64,000 nucleotides of DNA. Origin: Siphonodentalium dalli. Its lineage: Eukaryota; Mollusca; Scaphopoda; Gadilida; Siphonodentaliidae. Within the stretch, counting starts at the first letter, position 1, and the number at the start of each line of letters is the position of its first letter. Positions 31,907 through 41,960 of the stretch are shown one piece after another. Where the stretch lies: assembly GCA_032622095.1 (NCBI GenBank), contig CP136068.1, positions 187,851,309-187,915,308 on the forward strand, in the 5' to 3' direction. The notes under the pieces are model-generated. The model worked only from the letters and a program-made list of their open reading frames with translations. It was not told the DNA's origin and ran no database searches. The translations under genes and the position numbers were made by a program.

Positions 31907-33913
31907 TTAATTTATCCTGTTTTTCGTTTCGTTAGGACAGGTCAAATATTGTTTTTCCCGAATCAGCACAAAATACTTTGTCTCTGATTTGAAAAATGAA
32001 CACTTCTTTAATTTCAGTTTGATATTATGTTCCCTTAGCCTTTGAAATACCTGCTTTACATGAGTCACGTGATTAGACATACAATCACTGAAAATCAGTA
32101 TATCATCAATATAGTTGATAACGTTAGTTAACCCTTTTAAAACAATCGCCATCAACTCACTGTACGCGCTCGGAGCGTTCTTTAACCCATATGCAGTGCG
32201 ATTAAAAAACCAGTTACCATAGAAACAAGTAAATGTAGTCTTTTCTCTGTCTTTTTCATTGATAGGCATGGCAAAATAACCTTGTCTTGCGTCCAATAGA
32301 CTGAATACTTTGGATCCCTTTAACTCAGAAATTATATCATCAATTATAGGCAAAGGATAACAAATTGTCTTTGTTATCTTATTTAGAGATCGAAAATCAC
32401 AAACAAATCTCCATGTACCATCAGTTTTAGGAATCATAAAACAGGCATTTGACCACGGACTATTAGATTTGGTTATTATTCCTGCATTTTCCATTGAATC
32501 AATAGCATCTCTATATAGCTGTCTTCGGTGCAAAGGTACTCTATACGGTTTTTGTGAGACCGGTTCATGATTTCCAGTGTCTATATTCATTGTATATGTT
32601 GGTGTTTCCCCCAATTGTCTATCGTTTGCAGCAAAAATATCCTGATTTTTCAATACCAATTCAGTGACAACATTTAAATGCTCAGATGGGGCTTGAATTT
32701 CATTCACATCGACACGCGCTTCCCCCATTTCAAAAGAATTAGAAATTTGATTTATTTCTGCTTCTTGCATAGGACATATTTTCCCCACAACACAGCCACG
32801 TTTCAAATTGTAATGCCTGTCAGTTTGATTAATGATTTTAACAGGAATACAATCGCTTTTAGTTGTCGTTATTGACTCTTCCAACGTGAGTCCGGGGTGT
32901 TCACTGAGAAATCCCTGATCTGTACAAGTCGCCATTATGAATGGAGATTTAAACATTTTTGCTCCTCCAATAATTTTAGCAGAACAAATGGCACCTGTCC
33001 TAGGCTTTAATTTACAGTTAGCCTTCAGGCGTATTAAAGATGCGATATGGATATCTGGTACTAGACCCACTAACTGATTTTTAATTTTCAAGGCTCCCAA
33101 ATCAAAATACATTCTTACTCCATTGTCTCTTAAAAAATCGCGTCCAAGTATAAGTGTCCTGTTTAAATTCTTAGTTACATATAACCTATGAATAACCTTT
33201 AGTTTATTTATTTTAAAATCGAGGTTTATATAACCTATTATTTCTAACGTATCATTGCTCGCCGAGGTCACAGTGGCTTGTTTCTTAATAAGTTTGGGTC
33301 GTTCTTGTATTTTCTCATACAAGTTTATATTAATTAGTGAACAATCCGCTCCACTATCCACCAAAGCTCTTACCCTTTGTTTTCTAATCATTATTACAAT
33401 GGAACATGGTACATGTTCCTCTAATAGTTTCGCAGTGTCTCCAGGATAATTGTAATTTGTGCTACTAATTTTAAATTCAGGTGACTTTGTTACACAATTC
33501 ATATCAATGTTTTTGTGTTTCATAAATTCCCTACTTTTATTGTTCATTTCTTGTTTATGAGTGATAGTTTGTTTCTTTTGCTCAATTATCTTTTTCGGAT
33601 TTGTTTTATCGAGTTTGATTTTTCCTGGTTCACTAGGCAACTTCTTCTGTTGAATTTTTCCTCTCTTAAAATCATTTTTACCTGATTTTATTCCAGAATA
33701 CAATGGTGGCCCATTTGGATATTTTATTTTGTTATTTTTAATTACATTACTAGTTCTCCCATTTGATATACGAGATGTCTTATCATCTTGTAAACTATTT
33801 GATTTATTCATTCGACATTTACCTGACTCAAAACATTTAATTTGCTCAATTATTCTAGCTTGAAAATTTTCTATTAATTTCATTTGATTTATTTCGTTCC
33901 ATTTTTCGGCCAC
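31907..33913 (-). CDS. pol: Truncated Pol: protease and reverse transcriptase
   Basis: A 668-codon ORF, starting 17 bp after the gag stop. Residues 1-160 are a Lys/Asn-rich linker. The aspartic protease has DSGAD at 186-190 and ILGRDF at 255-260. Reverse transcriptase begins near 415, with PWSNACFMIPK (486-496), the first catalytic Asp in SLLDARQGYF (538-547) and YIDD at 601-604. Homology stops after KYF at 648, where the family would go on to the RT thumb, RNase H and integrase; the last 20 residues are unrelated and run into a stop. In an intact Ty3/Gypsy element this protein is usually well over 1000 residues. The catalytic residues that are present look intact; the deletion is the only obvious lesion. 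Confidence 0.93.
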   Translation of the reverse strand: MAEKWNEINQMKLIENFQARIIEQIKCFESGKCRMNKSNSLQDDKTSRISNGRTSNVIKNNKIKYPNGPPLYSGIKSGKNDFKRGKIQQKKLPSEPGKIKLDKTNPKKIIEQKKQTITHKQEMNNKSREFMKHKNIDMNCVTKSPEFKISSTNYNYPGDTAKLLEEHVPCSIVIMIRKQRVRALVDSGADCSLININLYEKIQERPKLIKKQATVTSASNDTLEIIGYINLDFKINKLKVIHRLYVTKNLNRTLILGRDFLRDNGVRMYFDLGALKIKNQLVGLVPDIHIASLIRLKANCKLKPRTGAICSAKIIGGAKMFKSPFIMATCTDQGFLSEHPGLTLEESITTTKSDCIPVKIINQTDRHYNLKRGCVVGKICPMQEAEINQISNSFEMGEARVDVNEIQAPSEHLNVVTELVLKNQDIFAANDRQLGETPTYTMNIDTGNHEPVSQKPYRVPLHRRQLYRDAIDSMENAGIITKSNSPWSNACFMIPKTDGTWRFVCDFRSLNKITKTICYPLPIIDDIISELKGSKVFSLLDARQGYFAMPINEKDREKTTFTCFYGNWFFNRTAYGLKNAPSAYSELMAIVLKGLTNVINYIDDILIFSDCMSNHVTHVKQVFQRLREHNIKLKLKKCSFFKSETKYFVLIREKQYLTCPNETKNRIN

Positions 33914-33930
33914 CTTAAAAATGGAACCCT

Positions 33931-35193
33931 TTAGTTTAAATGTTTCTTTCGTCTTTCATCTGCCTGACGCAGCCAACACCAGTCTATAGAATGTCCCCCT
34001 TTTTGACAATATTCACACCGAAATGGCGTCCCGGGGCGTTGATTCCTTACAAAACCCTGTGAATTTGAAGGATTGACTGGCCTTACTGTTTCATTTCTCA
34101 TTTGTAATGCCCTCACATTATGTTGTGGTGGCGACCCTCTATTTGGCCCCGACATAACGCGTGGCCCCTGGTACCTATTTTGAGCTTGCACTGGGCGTGG
34201 TCCCTGATACCTATTTTGAGTTTGCACTGGGCGTGGTTCCTGATACCTATTTGGTTGGGATCTCTGAAATCTTTCAAAACCCCTTCTTCGAACATGATCA
34301 ATTTCCATCGCGATAGGTGTTTCAGTATTAACTGCATATCCTTGAGCCCTATCATATGTACCCTCACCATACCTTAGTTTATATCGTTTATGTAAATTAG
34401 CTTCCCTCATTGCATACTCTACCGCCCTATCTAACTGTGGATGATTTTCCCTCATTAATTTAAACCTCAATGAATCATTGTATAATCCATCTACAAAATA
34501 TCCCACCATTTGCATTTCAATGGCAGCATCTTGGATATGATCCTCAAATGCATCTGTAGCTATCTCCCGTAATCGTTCGGAATATACCTGAATACTTTCC
34601 TCTTTCTTTTGCCTAATGTTGCGTAAAATGGATAGAGCATGTTGATTGTCTGCTATATCACCATAACGGGTCCTCAATTCCCTTTTAAACTCATCCCAAG
34701 TTATTCTTAGCACCCCATGCCTCGTATTTTGTTTCATAAATCTTTGTACAAATTCTGCTACTGGTCCCCGTGCCGTTTGATTAGCTAATTTAATGTGATC
34801 TTCATCAGCGGCGTCCATCGCCAAAGAATACCTTTCTATTTGTGATATCCAGTCTTTGAACCCTTTTGGGTCACCTGAATATTTTCCTATTATCGTAGCC
34901 GCGCCCAAAGCTGCCTGAACAGCTGTTGACTGCCTTGAGGCCTCAGATTGTTGAACCACTGCATTTTTAAATAAATGCATTTGTTCAGTCAATTGTCCCA
35001 ACACACTATTCATATTCTGATCATTTCCCTGGGAAATTTGTTCATATGAAGGTGGTCGCTCATTTGGGTTTAAATCCCTATGTCTATTTATCTCTTCTTC
35101 TCTACGCTGTCGTATTGAATTCTCATACTCCATCAGTCTTATTTCTGACTCATTTCCAAAATCTAAACTAGGTATCTCTGGTGCTTGAGCCAT
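33931..35193 (-). CDS. gag: Gag polyprotein
   Basis: 420 codons from an ATG, 32 bp after the leader ORF stop. A PPSY motif at 47-50 resembles the PPxY late domain used for ESCRT-linked budding. The central part (about 105-290; landmarks FKDWISQIERYS, TWDEFKRELRTRYG, YSERLREIA) is the retrotransposon gag core of capsid type. The C-terminal region has three near-repeats of NRYQGPRPVQ and then one CCHC knuckle, Cys393, Cys396, His401, Cys406. No frame damage. A PPxY motif beside an env gene is consistent with particle release. Confidence 0.93.
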   Translation of the reverse strand: MAQAPEIPSLDFGNESEIRLMEYENSIRQRREEEINRHRDLNPNERPPSYEQISQGNDQNMNSVLGQLTEQMHLFKNAVVQQSEASRQSTAVQAALGAATIIGKYSGDPKGFKDWISQIERYSLAMDAADEDHIKLANQTARGPVAEFVQRFMKQNTRHGVLRITWDEFKRELRTRYGDIADNQHALSILRNIRQKKEESIQVYSERLREIATDAFEDHIQDAAIEMQMVGYFVDGLYNDSLRFKLMRENHPQLDRAVEYAMREANLHKRYKLRYGEGTYDRAQGYAVNTETPIAMEIDHVRRRGFERFQRSQPNRYQEPRPVQTQNRYQGPRPVQAQNRYQGPRVMSGPNRGSPPQHNVRALQMRNETVRPVNPSNSQGFVRNQRPGTPFRCEYCQKGGHSIDWCWLRQADERRKKHLN

Positions 35194-35224
35194 TTTATTT
35201 AATTAACACGCATACAATATTAAT

Positions 35225-35779
35225 TTATCTTTCCACTGTTACGGTGTCCTCATCTATAAACATTACTGCCTCTTCACTTTGTCCAATTTCGCGTGCTTTA
35301 TTTTTAATTAATGTTTTAAGATGAATTAGACATCCATATGGTGTCGGATATCCCAAAAACGGTAAACGGGCCACAATTCTATTGACAGTTAATGTTGGAA
35401 AATCTGCAAATGGTGTTTTAATCGATGTCCAAATTGTATATCTGTCAAAAACACAATTATCAAATTTATTAAAAATTTGTATCTCTTGCAAAACCCTTAT
35501 TCTATTGCAATGTACCTCTAATTTAATTTGCACGACCCGTTTAAATACTCTCGGCGATACTGTGCTAATGTGTTCTTTACAAAAAGTACAATACTCTACA
35601 AATTTAAATGGTGCGTCGTACCCAATCAATGTATCTTGTATCACTGGTACTCGAGGTGGGGGATTTAGCGATTCTTTAAATGGAGTTCTATCGTTTTCAA
35701 ACTCTGGTCCTGACTCCACTATTTCTGTAAGGGACGAAATCCCTGCTGTTAGGGGTACACAAGCGAATCTACCAGCCAT
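35225..35779 (-). CDS. Leader ORF upstream of gag, unrecognised
   Basis: A 184-codon ORF from an ATG, with intact frame, located between the 5' LTR and gag on the same strand. It has a Pro-rich segment (PPPRVPVIQD), a CTFC pair at about 64-67, then a basic stretch with another Cys and regular beta-like alternation, and an acidic end. I do not recognise a family. Ty3/Gypsy elements usually begin with gag, so an extra leader protein is unusual. It may be an accessory or matrix-like protein; an old captured host segment is possible. The absence of stops in an element with young LTRs supports a real gene. Confidence 0.7.
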   Translation of the reverse strand: MAGRFACVPLTAGISSLTEIVESGPEFENDRTPFKESLNPPPRVPVIQDTLIGYDAPFKFVEYCTFCKEHISTVSPRVFKRVVQIKLEVHCNRIRVLQEIQIFNKFDNCVFDRYTIWTSIKTPFADFPTLTVNRIVARLPFLGYPTPYGCLIHLKTLIKNKAREIGQSEEAVMFIDEDTVTVER

Positions 35780-36355
35780 TAAATAAATTTACATTGGTAT
35801 GTTGTTTAAGAATGCCATATTTCAATCTATGTAAAAGGTACTCACCCTATCACTACCACAGAACTGTTCAAACAACTGGAATTGTCAGTATTTTGAAATG
35901 TCAGCTGGGCACCACCCTCGAAATGTCAGATGTATACACTGATGTTCTTGGGTTTCGTTCGGAACTGAATTGTTCACAGAATGTTTCTTCCTTGATTTTC
36001 TTCTGAATTGTTCCCAGAATGTTTCTTCCTTGATTTTCTTCTGAACTGAATTGTTCACAGATTGTTCTGAAATTTTCTTCTTGGACTTTCTTCTGAACTG
36101 TTTTCTTCTTCTAAACTGAATGTTTATTTTCGTGAATTTTCTTTTTTCACAGAACCTTCCTGGCTTTTCTTCTGAACTAAATTTTTCTCGTAGAATGTTC
36201 TGAAATTTTCTTCTTGGTCTTTCTTCTGAACTGTATTATTCACAGAATGTTCTGATTTTATCTTCTTCCTTCTTGGTTCTTCTACCAAATTTTTGTTTTC
36301 CATTTTCCTAATTCACCATAATTAGGAATGCTGCACACGGCAACCAAAAAACATG
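35780..36355 (-). other. 5' leader of the Gypsy element with imperfect repeats and candidate PBS
   Basis: Between the 5' LTR and the leader ORF. From about 35960 to 36270, a TTCTTCTGAACTG...GTTCACAGAATGTTCT pattern recurs about five times imperfectly. A candidate primer-binding site, TGGTTGCCGTGTGCAGC on the minus strand (36330-36346), lies 9 nt inside the LTR; it starts with TGG as required for a tRNA 3' CCA, but I cannot name the tRNA. Confidence 0.5.
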
Positions 36356-36863
36356 TGTCCTATAATCGGCCGTAGATCGTCTCTCCACGTTGGGAACACA
36401 GGTTCAGACACAGTTTTGTAGATACACAATCTTTTATTGTAACATCAAGAATGCATGGATATATATTTACCACAACAACTTTCACAAAGCTAGCAGGTTG
36501 AGAAGTCGCCTGAAGTCTGTCGTGGGGCCAATCAGTCACTTAGAGAATTACAACCGAAAAGCCACGACCAAAAGCAAACATACTATTTTATTCCAACTTT
36601 CTCCCCAAGTCACATGACTGGTCTCTGATACGATATACTCACAGCCAATTCCAGGCCAGTAACTTCTTATTCGTTATTCTCTCAGACCAGTGAAGGGGTT
36701 TCCACGTGACATTGATCTGTTTCCAAACATATGATTCGATATACTTCTGAACCAGTAAAGTCGTGGTCCCACACTACTATTGATCAGTTGGTAATTGGTT
36801 TTATTAACCTACTCTACACAGACCTTCAGGCAAATATTAACCCCGACATTCCACTATAGCACA
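36356..36863 (-). repeat. 5' LTR of the Gypsy element
   Basis: 508 bp, matching 27717-28224 at every position I compared. It would supply the element's promoter (TATA-like sequence at about 36460-36469, minus strand). Confidence 0.96.
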
Positions 36864-36947
36864 TCGTTGCTCAAATTGACCGAAGTTTCTGAAAAATTAC
36901 CGAACAAATTCGCAAATGGCCACAAAAAAAATGACCAAAATAATGTT

Positions 36948-37984
36948 CTGGTCAGCGTGTACATGGTAGCTGGGGTTGGCTCTATTCTGACTAGCAGGAA
37001 CGGAACAGGTAACAGTCAGCGTGAACATGGTAGCTGGGGTTGGCTCTATTCTGAATAGCAGGAACGGAACAGGGAACGGTCATCGTGAACTTGGTAGCTG
37101 GGGTTGGCTCTATTCTGAATAGCAGGAAAGGAACAGGTAACGGTCAGCGTGAACATGGTAGCTGGTGTTGGCTCTATTCCGAATAGCAAGAACGGAACAG
37201 GTAACGGTCAGCGTGAACATGGTAGCTGCTGGGGTGGCTCTATTCTGAATAGCAGGAACGGAACAGGGAACGGTCATCGTGAACTTGGTAGCTGGGGCTG
37301 GCTATATTCCGAATGGCAGGAACGGAACAGGGAACGGTCAGCGTGAACATGGTAGCTGGGGTTGGCTCTATTCTGAATAGCAGGAACGGAACAGGGAACG
37401 GTCAGCGTGAACATGGTAGCTGGGGTTGGCTCTATTCTGAATAGCAGGAACGGAACAGGGAACGGTCAGCGTGAACATGGTAGCTGGGGTTGGCTCTATT
37501 CTGAATAGCAGGAACGGAACAGGGAACGGTCAGCGTGAACATGGTAGCTGGGGTTGGCTCTATTCTGAATAGCAGGAACGGAACAGGGAACGGTCAGCGT
37601 GAACATGGTAGCTGGGGTTGGCTCTATTCTGAATAGCAGGAACGGAACAGGGAACGGTCAGCGTGAACATAATAGCTGGGATTGGCTCTATTCTGAATAG
37701 CAGGAACGGAACAGGGAACGGTCAGCGTGAACACGGTAGCTGGGGTTGGATCTATTCTGAATAGCAGGAACGGAACAGGGAACGGTCAGCGTGAACATGG
37801 TAGCTGGGGTTGGCTCTATTCTGAATAGCAGGAACGGAACAGGGAACGGTCAGCGTGAACATAATAGCTGGGATTGGCTCTATTCTGAATAGCAGGAACG
37901 GAACAGGGAACGGTCAGCGTGAACTTGGTAGCTGGGATTGGCTCTATTCTGAATAGCAGGAATGGAATAGGGAACGGTCATTCG
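36948..37984. repeat. Minisatellite, 64-bp unit, about 16 copies
   Basis: Unit starts GGTCAGCGTGAACATGGTAG and ends with GGAACGGAACAGGGAAC. Period is exactly 64 bp in the centre (for example 37336 to 37400), with more variation in the first four copies. It starts about 80 bp beyond the Gypsy 5' LTR. Confidence 0.96.
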
Positions 37985-38129
37985 AACAAAACGCAATACA
38001 GTTTAACGAGTTTGGATGGAATTTCACCGGGAAATGAATATATTGCATATAGAAGTAAGATCACTGGCAATCAACACTTAAACCGCGGAATGGGGGCTGG
38101 ATGCATCCAACGTGAAAATGGGTACGAGC

Positions 38130-39215
38130 ATTTAGTTCGGGGTGTCTATTATACATGTAATGAACATGGGTATCAGCATTGAGTTCGGGGTGTATATTAT
38201 ACATGTAATGAACATGGGTATGAGCATTGAGTTCGGGGTGTCTATTATACATGTAATGAACATGGGTATGAGCATTGAGTTCGGGGTGTCTATTATACAT
38301 GTAATGAACATGGGTATGAGCATTGAGTTCGGGGTGTCTATTATACATGTAATGAACATGGGTATGAGCATTGAGTTCGGGGTGTCTATTATACATGTAA
38401 TGAACATGGGGACGAGCATTGAGTTCGGGGTGTATATTATACATGTAATGAACATGGGTATCAGCATTGAGTTCGGGGTGTATATTATACATGTAATGAA
38501 CATGGGTATCAGCATTGAGTTCGGGGTGTCTATTATACATGTAATGAACATGGTTATGAGCATTGAGTTCGGGGTGTATATTATACATGTAATGAACATG
38601 GGTATCAGCATTGAGTTCGGGGTGTCTATTATACATGTAATGAAAATGGTTACGAGCATTTAGTTCGGGGTGTCTATTATACATGTAATGAACATGGGTA
38701 TCAGCATTGAGTTCGGGGTGTCTATTATACATGTAATGAACATGGTTACGAGCATTGAGTTCGGGGTGTCTATTATACATGTAATGAACATGGGTATCAG
38801 CATTGAGTTCGGGGTGTCTATTATACATGTAATGAACATGGGTATCAGCATTGAGTTCGGGGGAGTCTATTATACATGTAATGAACATGGTTACGAGCAT
38901 TGAGTTCGGGGTGTCTATTATACATGTAATGAACATGGTTACGAGCATTGAGTTCGGGGTGTATATTATACATGTAATGAAAATGGGTACGAGCATTTAG
39001 TTCGGGGTGTCTATTATACATGTAATGAACATGGGTATCAGCATTGAGTTCGGGGTGTCTATTATACATGTAATGAACATGGTTATGAGCATTGAGTTCG
39101 GGGTGTCTATTATACATGTAATGAACATGGTTACGAGCATTGCGTTCGGGGTGTCTATTATACATGTAATGAACATGGTTATGAGCATTTAGTTCGGGGT
39201 GTCTATTATACATAT
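38130..39215. repeat. Minisatellite, 48-bp unit, about 22 copies
   Basis: Unit contains GAGTTCGGGGTGTCTATTAT, then ACATGTAATGAACATG. As 48 is divisible by three, both strands are open for up to 311 codons; I treat this as a by-product. Variants GGTATGAGC, GGTATCAGC and GGTTACGAGC are interspersed. Confidence 0.96.
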
Positions 39216-39284
39216 AAATGCATGCGTAACCGGAACATGCAGCAATATAAATACCACTTTATCAAAAGCTATGATAAAGGTTTA

Positions 39285-39405
39285 TGTATTATTAATCGAT
39301 CTGTAATAGATCATTATTTATTAATCGATCTGTAATATATCATTATTTTAATTTATTTATTAATCGATCTGTAATAGATCATTATTTATTAATCGATCTG
39401 TACTA
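39285..39405. repeat. Short tandem repeat, ATTAATCGATCTGTAATAGA unit, four copies
   Basis: Four copies of ATTAATCGATCTGTAATAGA plus TCATTATTT, the last truncated. Each unit contains the self-complementary ATCGAT. Confidence 0.9.
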
Positions 39406-39762
39406 TATTTGTACAATAATTTGGTGCAGTTTATCATCAGAGTTGCGTGTGTTAATGTGGCACGCTCGGGTTCCCGATAAAACGATATAAACACCACCTT
39501 GTCGAAGCATATATAGGCCCAGGGAAGTATGAAGTGATGTTTTAGATACGTGTTACAAACTTTAGGATCCCAAAATCTCCCAAAATTACAAGTGGACAGT
39601 ATTTTATCAACTTCAATTTTCCACTTTTTCAAGGAATACTAACCTAATTCAAAATTATACTGTGCAATTAGTAAATGTGCAGTTGCATTGTCAATTTTCC
39701 TACAAGAATAGTTATGTCAATGCCAATTATATGGGGATAATCTCAATTAGAAAACAACCAAA

Positions 39763-39905
39763 CAGGTGTCCCCAACAATCTCTGTTTTATCCCTGTGCAT
39801 GCCACAAAACCTCTAGTTTATCCATGTATAGGCCCCAACAATCTCTGGTTTATCCCTCTATATATAGGCTCCAACAATCTCTGGTTTATCCCTGTATATA
39901 TAGGC
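39763..39905. repeat. Tandem repeat with CCAACAATCTCTGGTTTATC
   Basis: Four to five imperfect units of roughly 35-40 bp, each with CTCTRGTTTATCCCTGTA-like sequence. Confidence 0.8.
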
Positions 39906-39937
39906 TCCAAACATAAAACAAATGTATAGTTTGACTG

Positions 39938-40357
39938 AAAGATGCATAATCCTAATTAACGCTCCCACATTACTATTTCTTTGGCGGGTCAAACATATTT
40001 GATTCGAGTCAAGGAACCCACCCATCAAAGCTCAGAGTGATCAGATATCGATTTTTGAAATTTGTTATTTCTCGAGATGTGTACTTATTAGTGGCCTGGA
40101 AAAAAGTCGTCAAACCGACGGTCTGAGGCAAAATTGCGGATGAAGATGGATAACTGTAAATCAAGTGGTAATACGTCCAACTTTCGTGCTACTCAAGTGA
40201 TAATACGGCCAACATGTTGATAAATTGCACTTTTTTGATACCATAGTTGACAGTGGCTAGCATTATTCTATTGTAATTAATAGATTCTGATAACTAAAGC
40301 GTATTTTGAAGAAATGTTGTTGTTTTTGTTGTAACTTGATGATCGGATTGAGTACCT
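39938..40357. mobile_element. TTAA-type MITE family D, copy 6
   Basis: Left end diverged (GATGCATAATCCTAATTAAC); right end good (GATCGGATTGAGTACCT with TTAA at 40358). Internal family motifs present: ATTCGAGTCAAGGAACC, CATCAAAGCTCAGAGTGATC, GATGAAGATGGATAACTGTA. Confidence 0.82.
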
Positions 40358-40441
40358 TTAAATGTTATCGTTATCCTTCATCCCATTTTCCTTTCTTCTG
40401 ATTGGCTGAGAGTGCGTCACATGGCGGGCCGTAAATCACTT

Positions 40442-40541
40442 NNNNNNNNNNNNNNNNNNNNNNNNNNNNNNNNNNNNNNNNNNNNNNNNNNNNNNNNNNN
40501 NNNNNNNNNNNNNNNNNNNNNNNNNNNNNNNNNNNNNNNNN
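40442..40541. other. Assembly gap, 100 N
   Basis: Exactly 100 Ns, the usual placeholder for a gap of unknown size. Anything spanning it, including distances, is uncertain. Confidence 0.99.
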
Positions 40542-41037
40542 ATAATTGGGGGCACTATATATCGATAGCAATTTTACTTGTAAATTTCAGATATTAAATA
40601 GGAGTTTTTAACGATTACTGATTTTATAATGTGCATTGTGAATGGCCACATCTCTAGTCAATTATCCCATCAGACAAACGTTTATATAGTGTTTAAACAA
40701 ATGTGAAATCAAAACCGCTTTGGGTTAGAGACTTTATTGGTGACGTATGTTCCTTTTTGGGTTAGAGACTTTATTAGTGACGTATAGGTTCCCGCCCTGG
40801 ACGTGCGTTCCCGTCAAACAATGCGCCACTTCACATGCCATAATAATTGATCGGTTCCTTTGATTGCATCGGTTCGTTCACTGAATCGCTTATTCGTTCT
40901 CTTCACAGAGTACGATGATCTATTTTTGTATGGAAAAGAAAACGATTTACTCAAAATGTCCAGCGCGCGGCAGATATAAACAAATATAGCTGTAGATGCT
41001 TTGTACAGGGACATGGCGACAGGGGGTCTTTTGTGGT
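40542..41037. other. No gene; one short direct repeat
   Basis: GGGTTAGAGACTTTATTRGT followed by GACGTAT occurs twice (40723 and 40759). Otherwise low-copy DNA. Confidence 0.4.
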
Positions 41038-41234
<197 letters not shown>

Positions 41235-41243
41235 AAAATTTCA

Positions 41244-41394
41244 TACTTTCCAGATGAGATGAGGCCTAAGCAGAATGAGGTCCACAGAAGGGTGAATTTA
41301 GTTGTGCTATAGCCCGCTGTGCGCGGTAGCGTCACTAAATTCACCTTCTGAGGACCTCAGTCTGCAAATGTCCGGCACTATATTTTTAGGCCTG
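41244..41394. mobile_element. hAT-type hairpin MITE, right-end fragment
   Basis: Matches the right half of 17061-17391: CTTTCCAGATGAGATGAGGC, GCAGAATGAGGTC, AGGGTGAATTTAGT, then the complementary arm and a degraded end (TTTTTAGGCCTGG). The left half is missing where the microsatellite begins. Confidence 0.75.
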
Positions 41395-41960
41395 GTTGGA
41401 ACCAACTGGTTCTTGTAGATAACAAAAGATAACAAAATAGCTCATTAGGTTCCGATATTAAGATAGTGATGTTTGTAATAATTCCAGTAAATTTAGCAAT
41501 GTTGTAAACCAAGTCAATGTTTTTGGTTCATGGTGCCAATTTTGGTTCTGCCAATGGAGATCAATTATGGAACCTAACTTTTATATTTGTGTTCTTTATA
41601 GACCACGATCAAGCAACAATTCGTTCAAAGATCTGATAGCATCTGGTTCCAAATTGAATGAATTGGTTCCTCTATGCTAAATACGATATATAACCAATTC
41701 GTTCTGGAATTTGGTTCCACACCATTCCAAGAAAGAACTAATGGTTATATGTCGTCAAGAACATACTCTGTTGGTCCGCTATTAATAGTATTAAGAGAGA
41801 TGTCGTCAAGAACATACTCTGTTGGTTCCGCTATTAATAGTATTAAGACAGATGTCGTGAAGAACATATTCTATTGGTTCCGCTATTAATAGGACATACT
41901 CTGTTGGTTCCGCTATTAATAGTATTAAGAGTGTTTGTATTGTCAAATCATTATTTGGTT
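41395..41960. repeat. Region rich in TTGGTTCC with a tandem 52-bp unit
   Basis: From about 41750 to 41940, ACATACTCTGTTGGTTCCGC and TATTAATAGTATTAAGA recur four times at about 52 bp or less. TTGGTTCC/GGAACCAA-like words also punctuate 41395-41750. Confidence 0.7.

Larger units (their letters stand above)
27717..36863 (-). mobile_element. Ty3/Gypsy retrotransposon with env, integrase region missing
   Basis: A complete insertion of 9147 bp read on the minus strand: LTR, leader ORF, gag, protease-RT, non-coding remnant, env, LTR. Both LTRs are 508 bp, start TG and end CA, and I see no difference between them. The flanks carry TCGT at 27713-27716 and 36864-36867, a 4-bp target duplication typical of this group. 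gag has a retrotransposon-gag core and CCHC knuckle, pol has DSGA protease and YIDD reverse transcriptase, and env has a furin-type site plus membrane anchor like those of errantiviruses and baculovirus F proteins. RNase H and integrase are absent, so this copy must have been integrated by proteins from another copy, or lost them afterwards. Confidence 0.93.

Noticed and set aside
38061-39213. Minus-strand ORFs of 311 and 122 codons with HYMYNRHPELN repeats
   Set aside because: By-product of the 48-bp array; the opposite strand is open as well.
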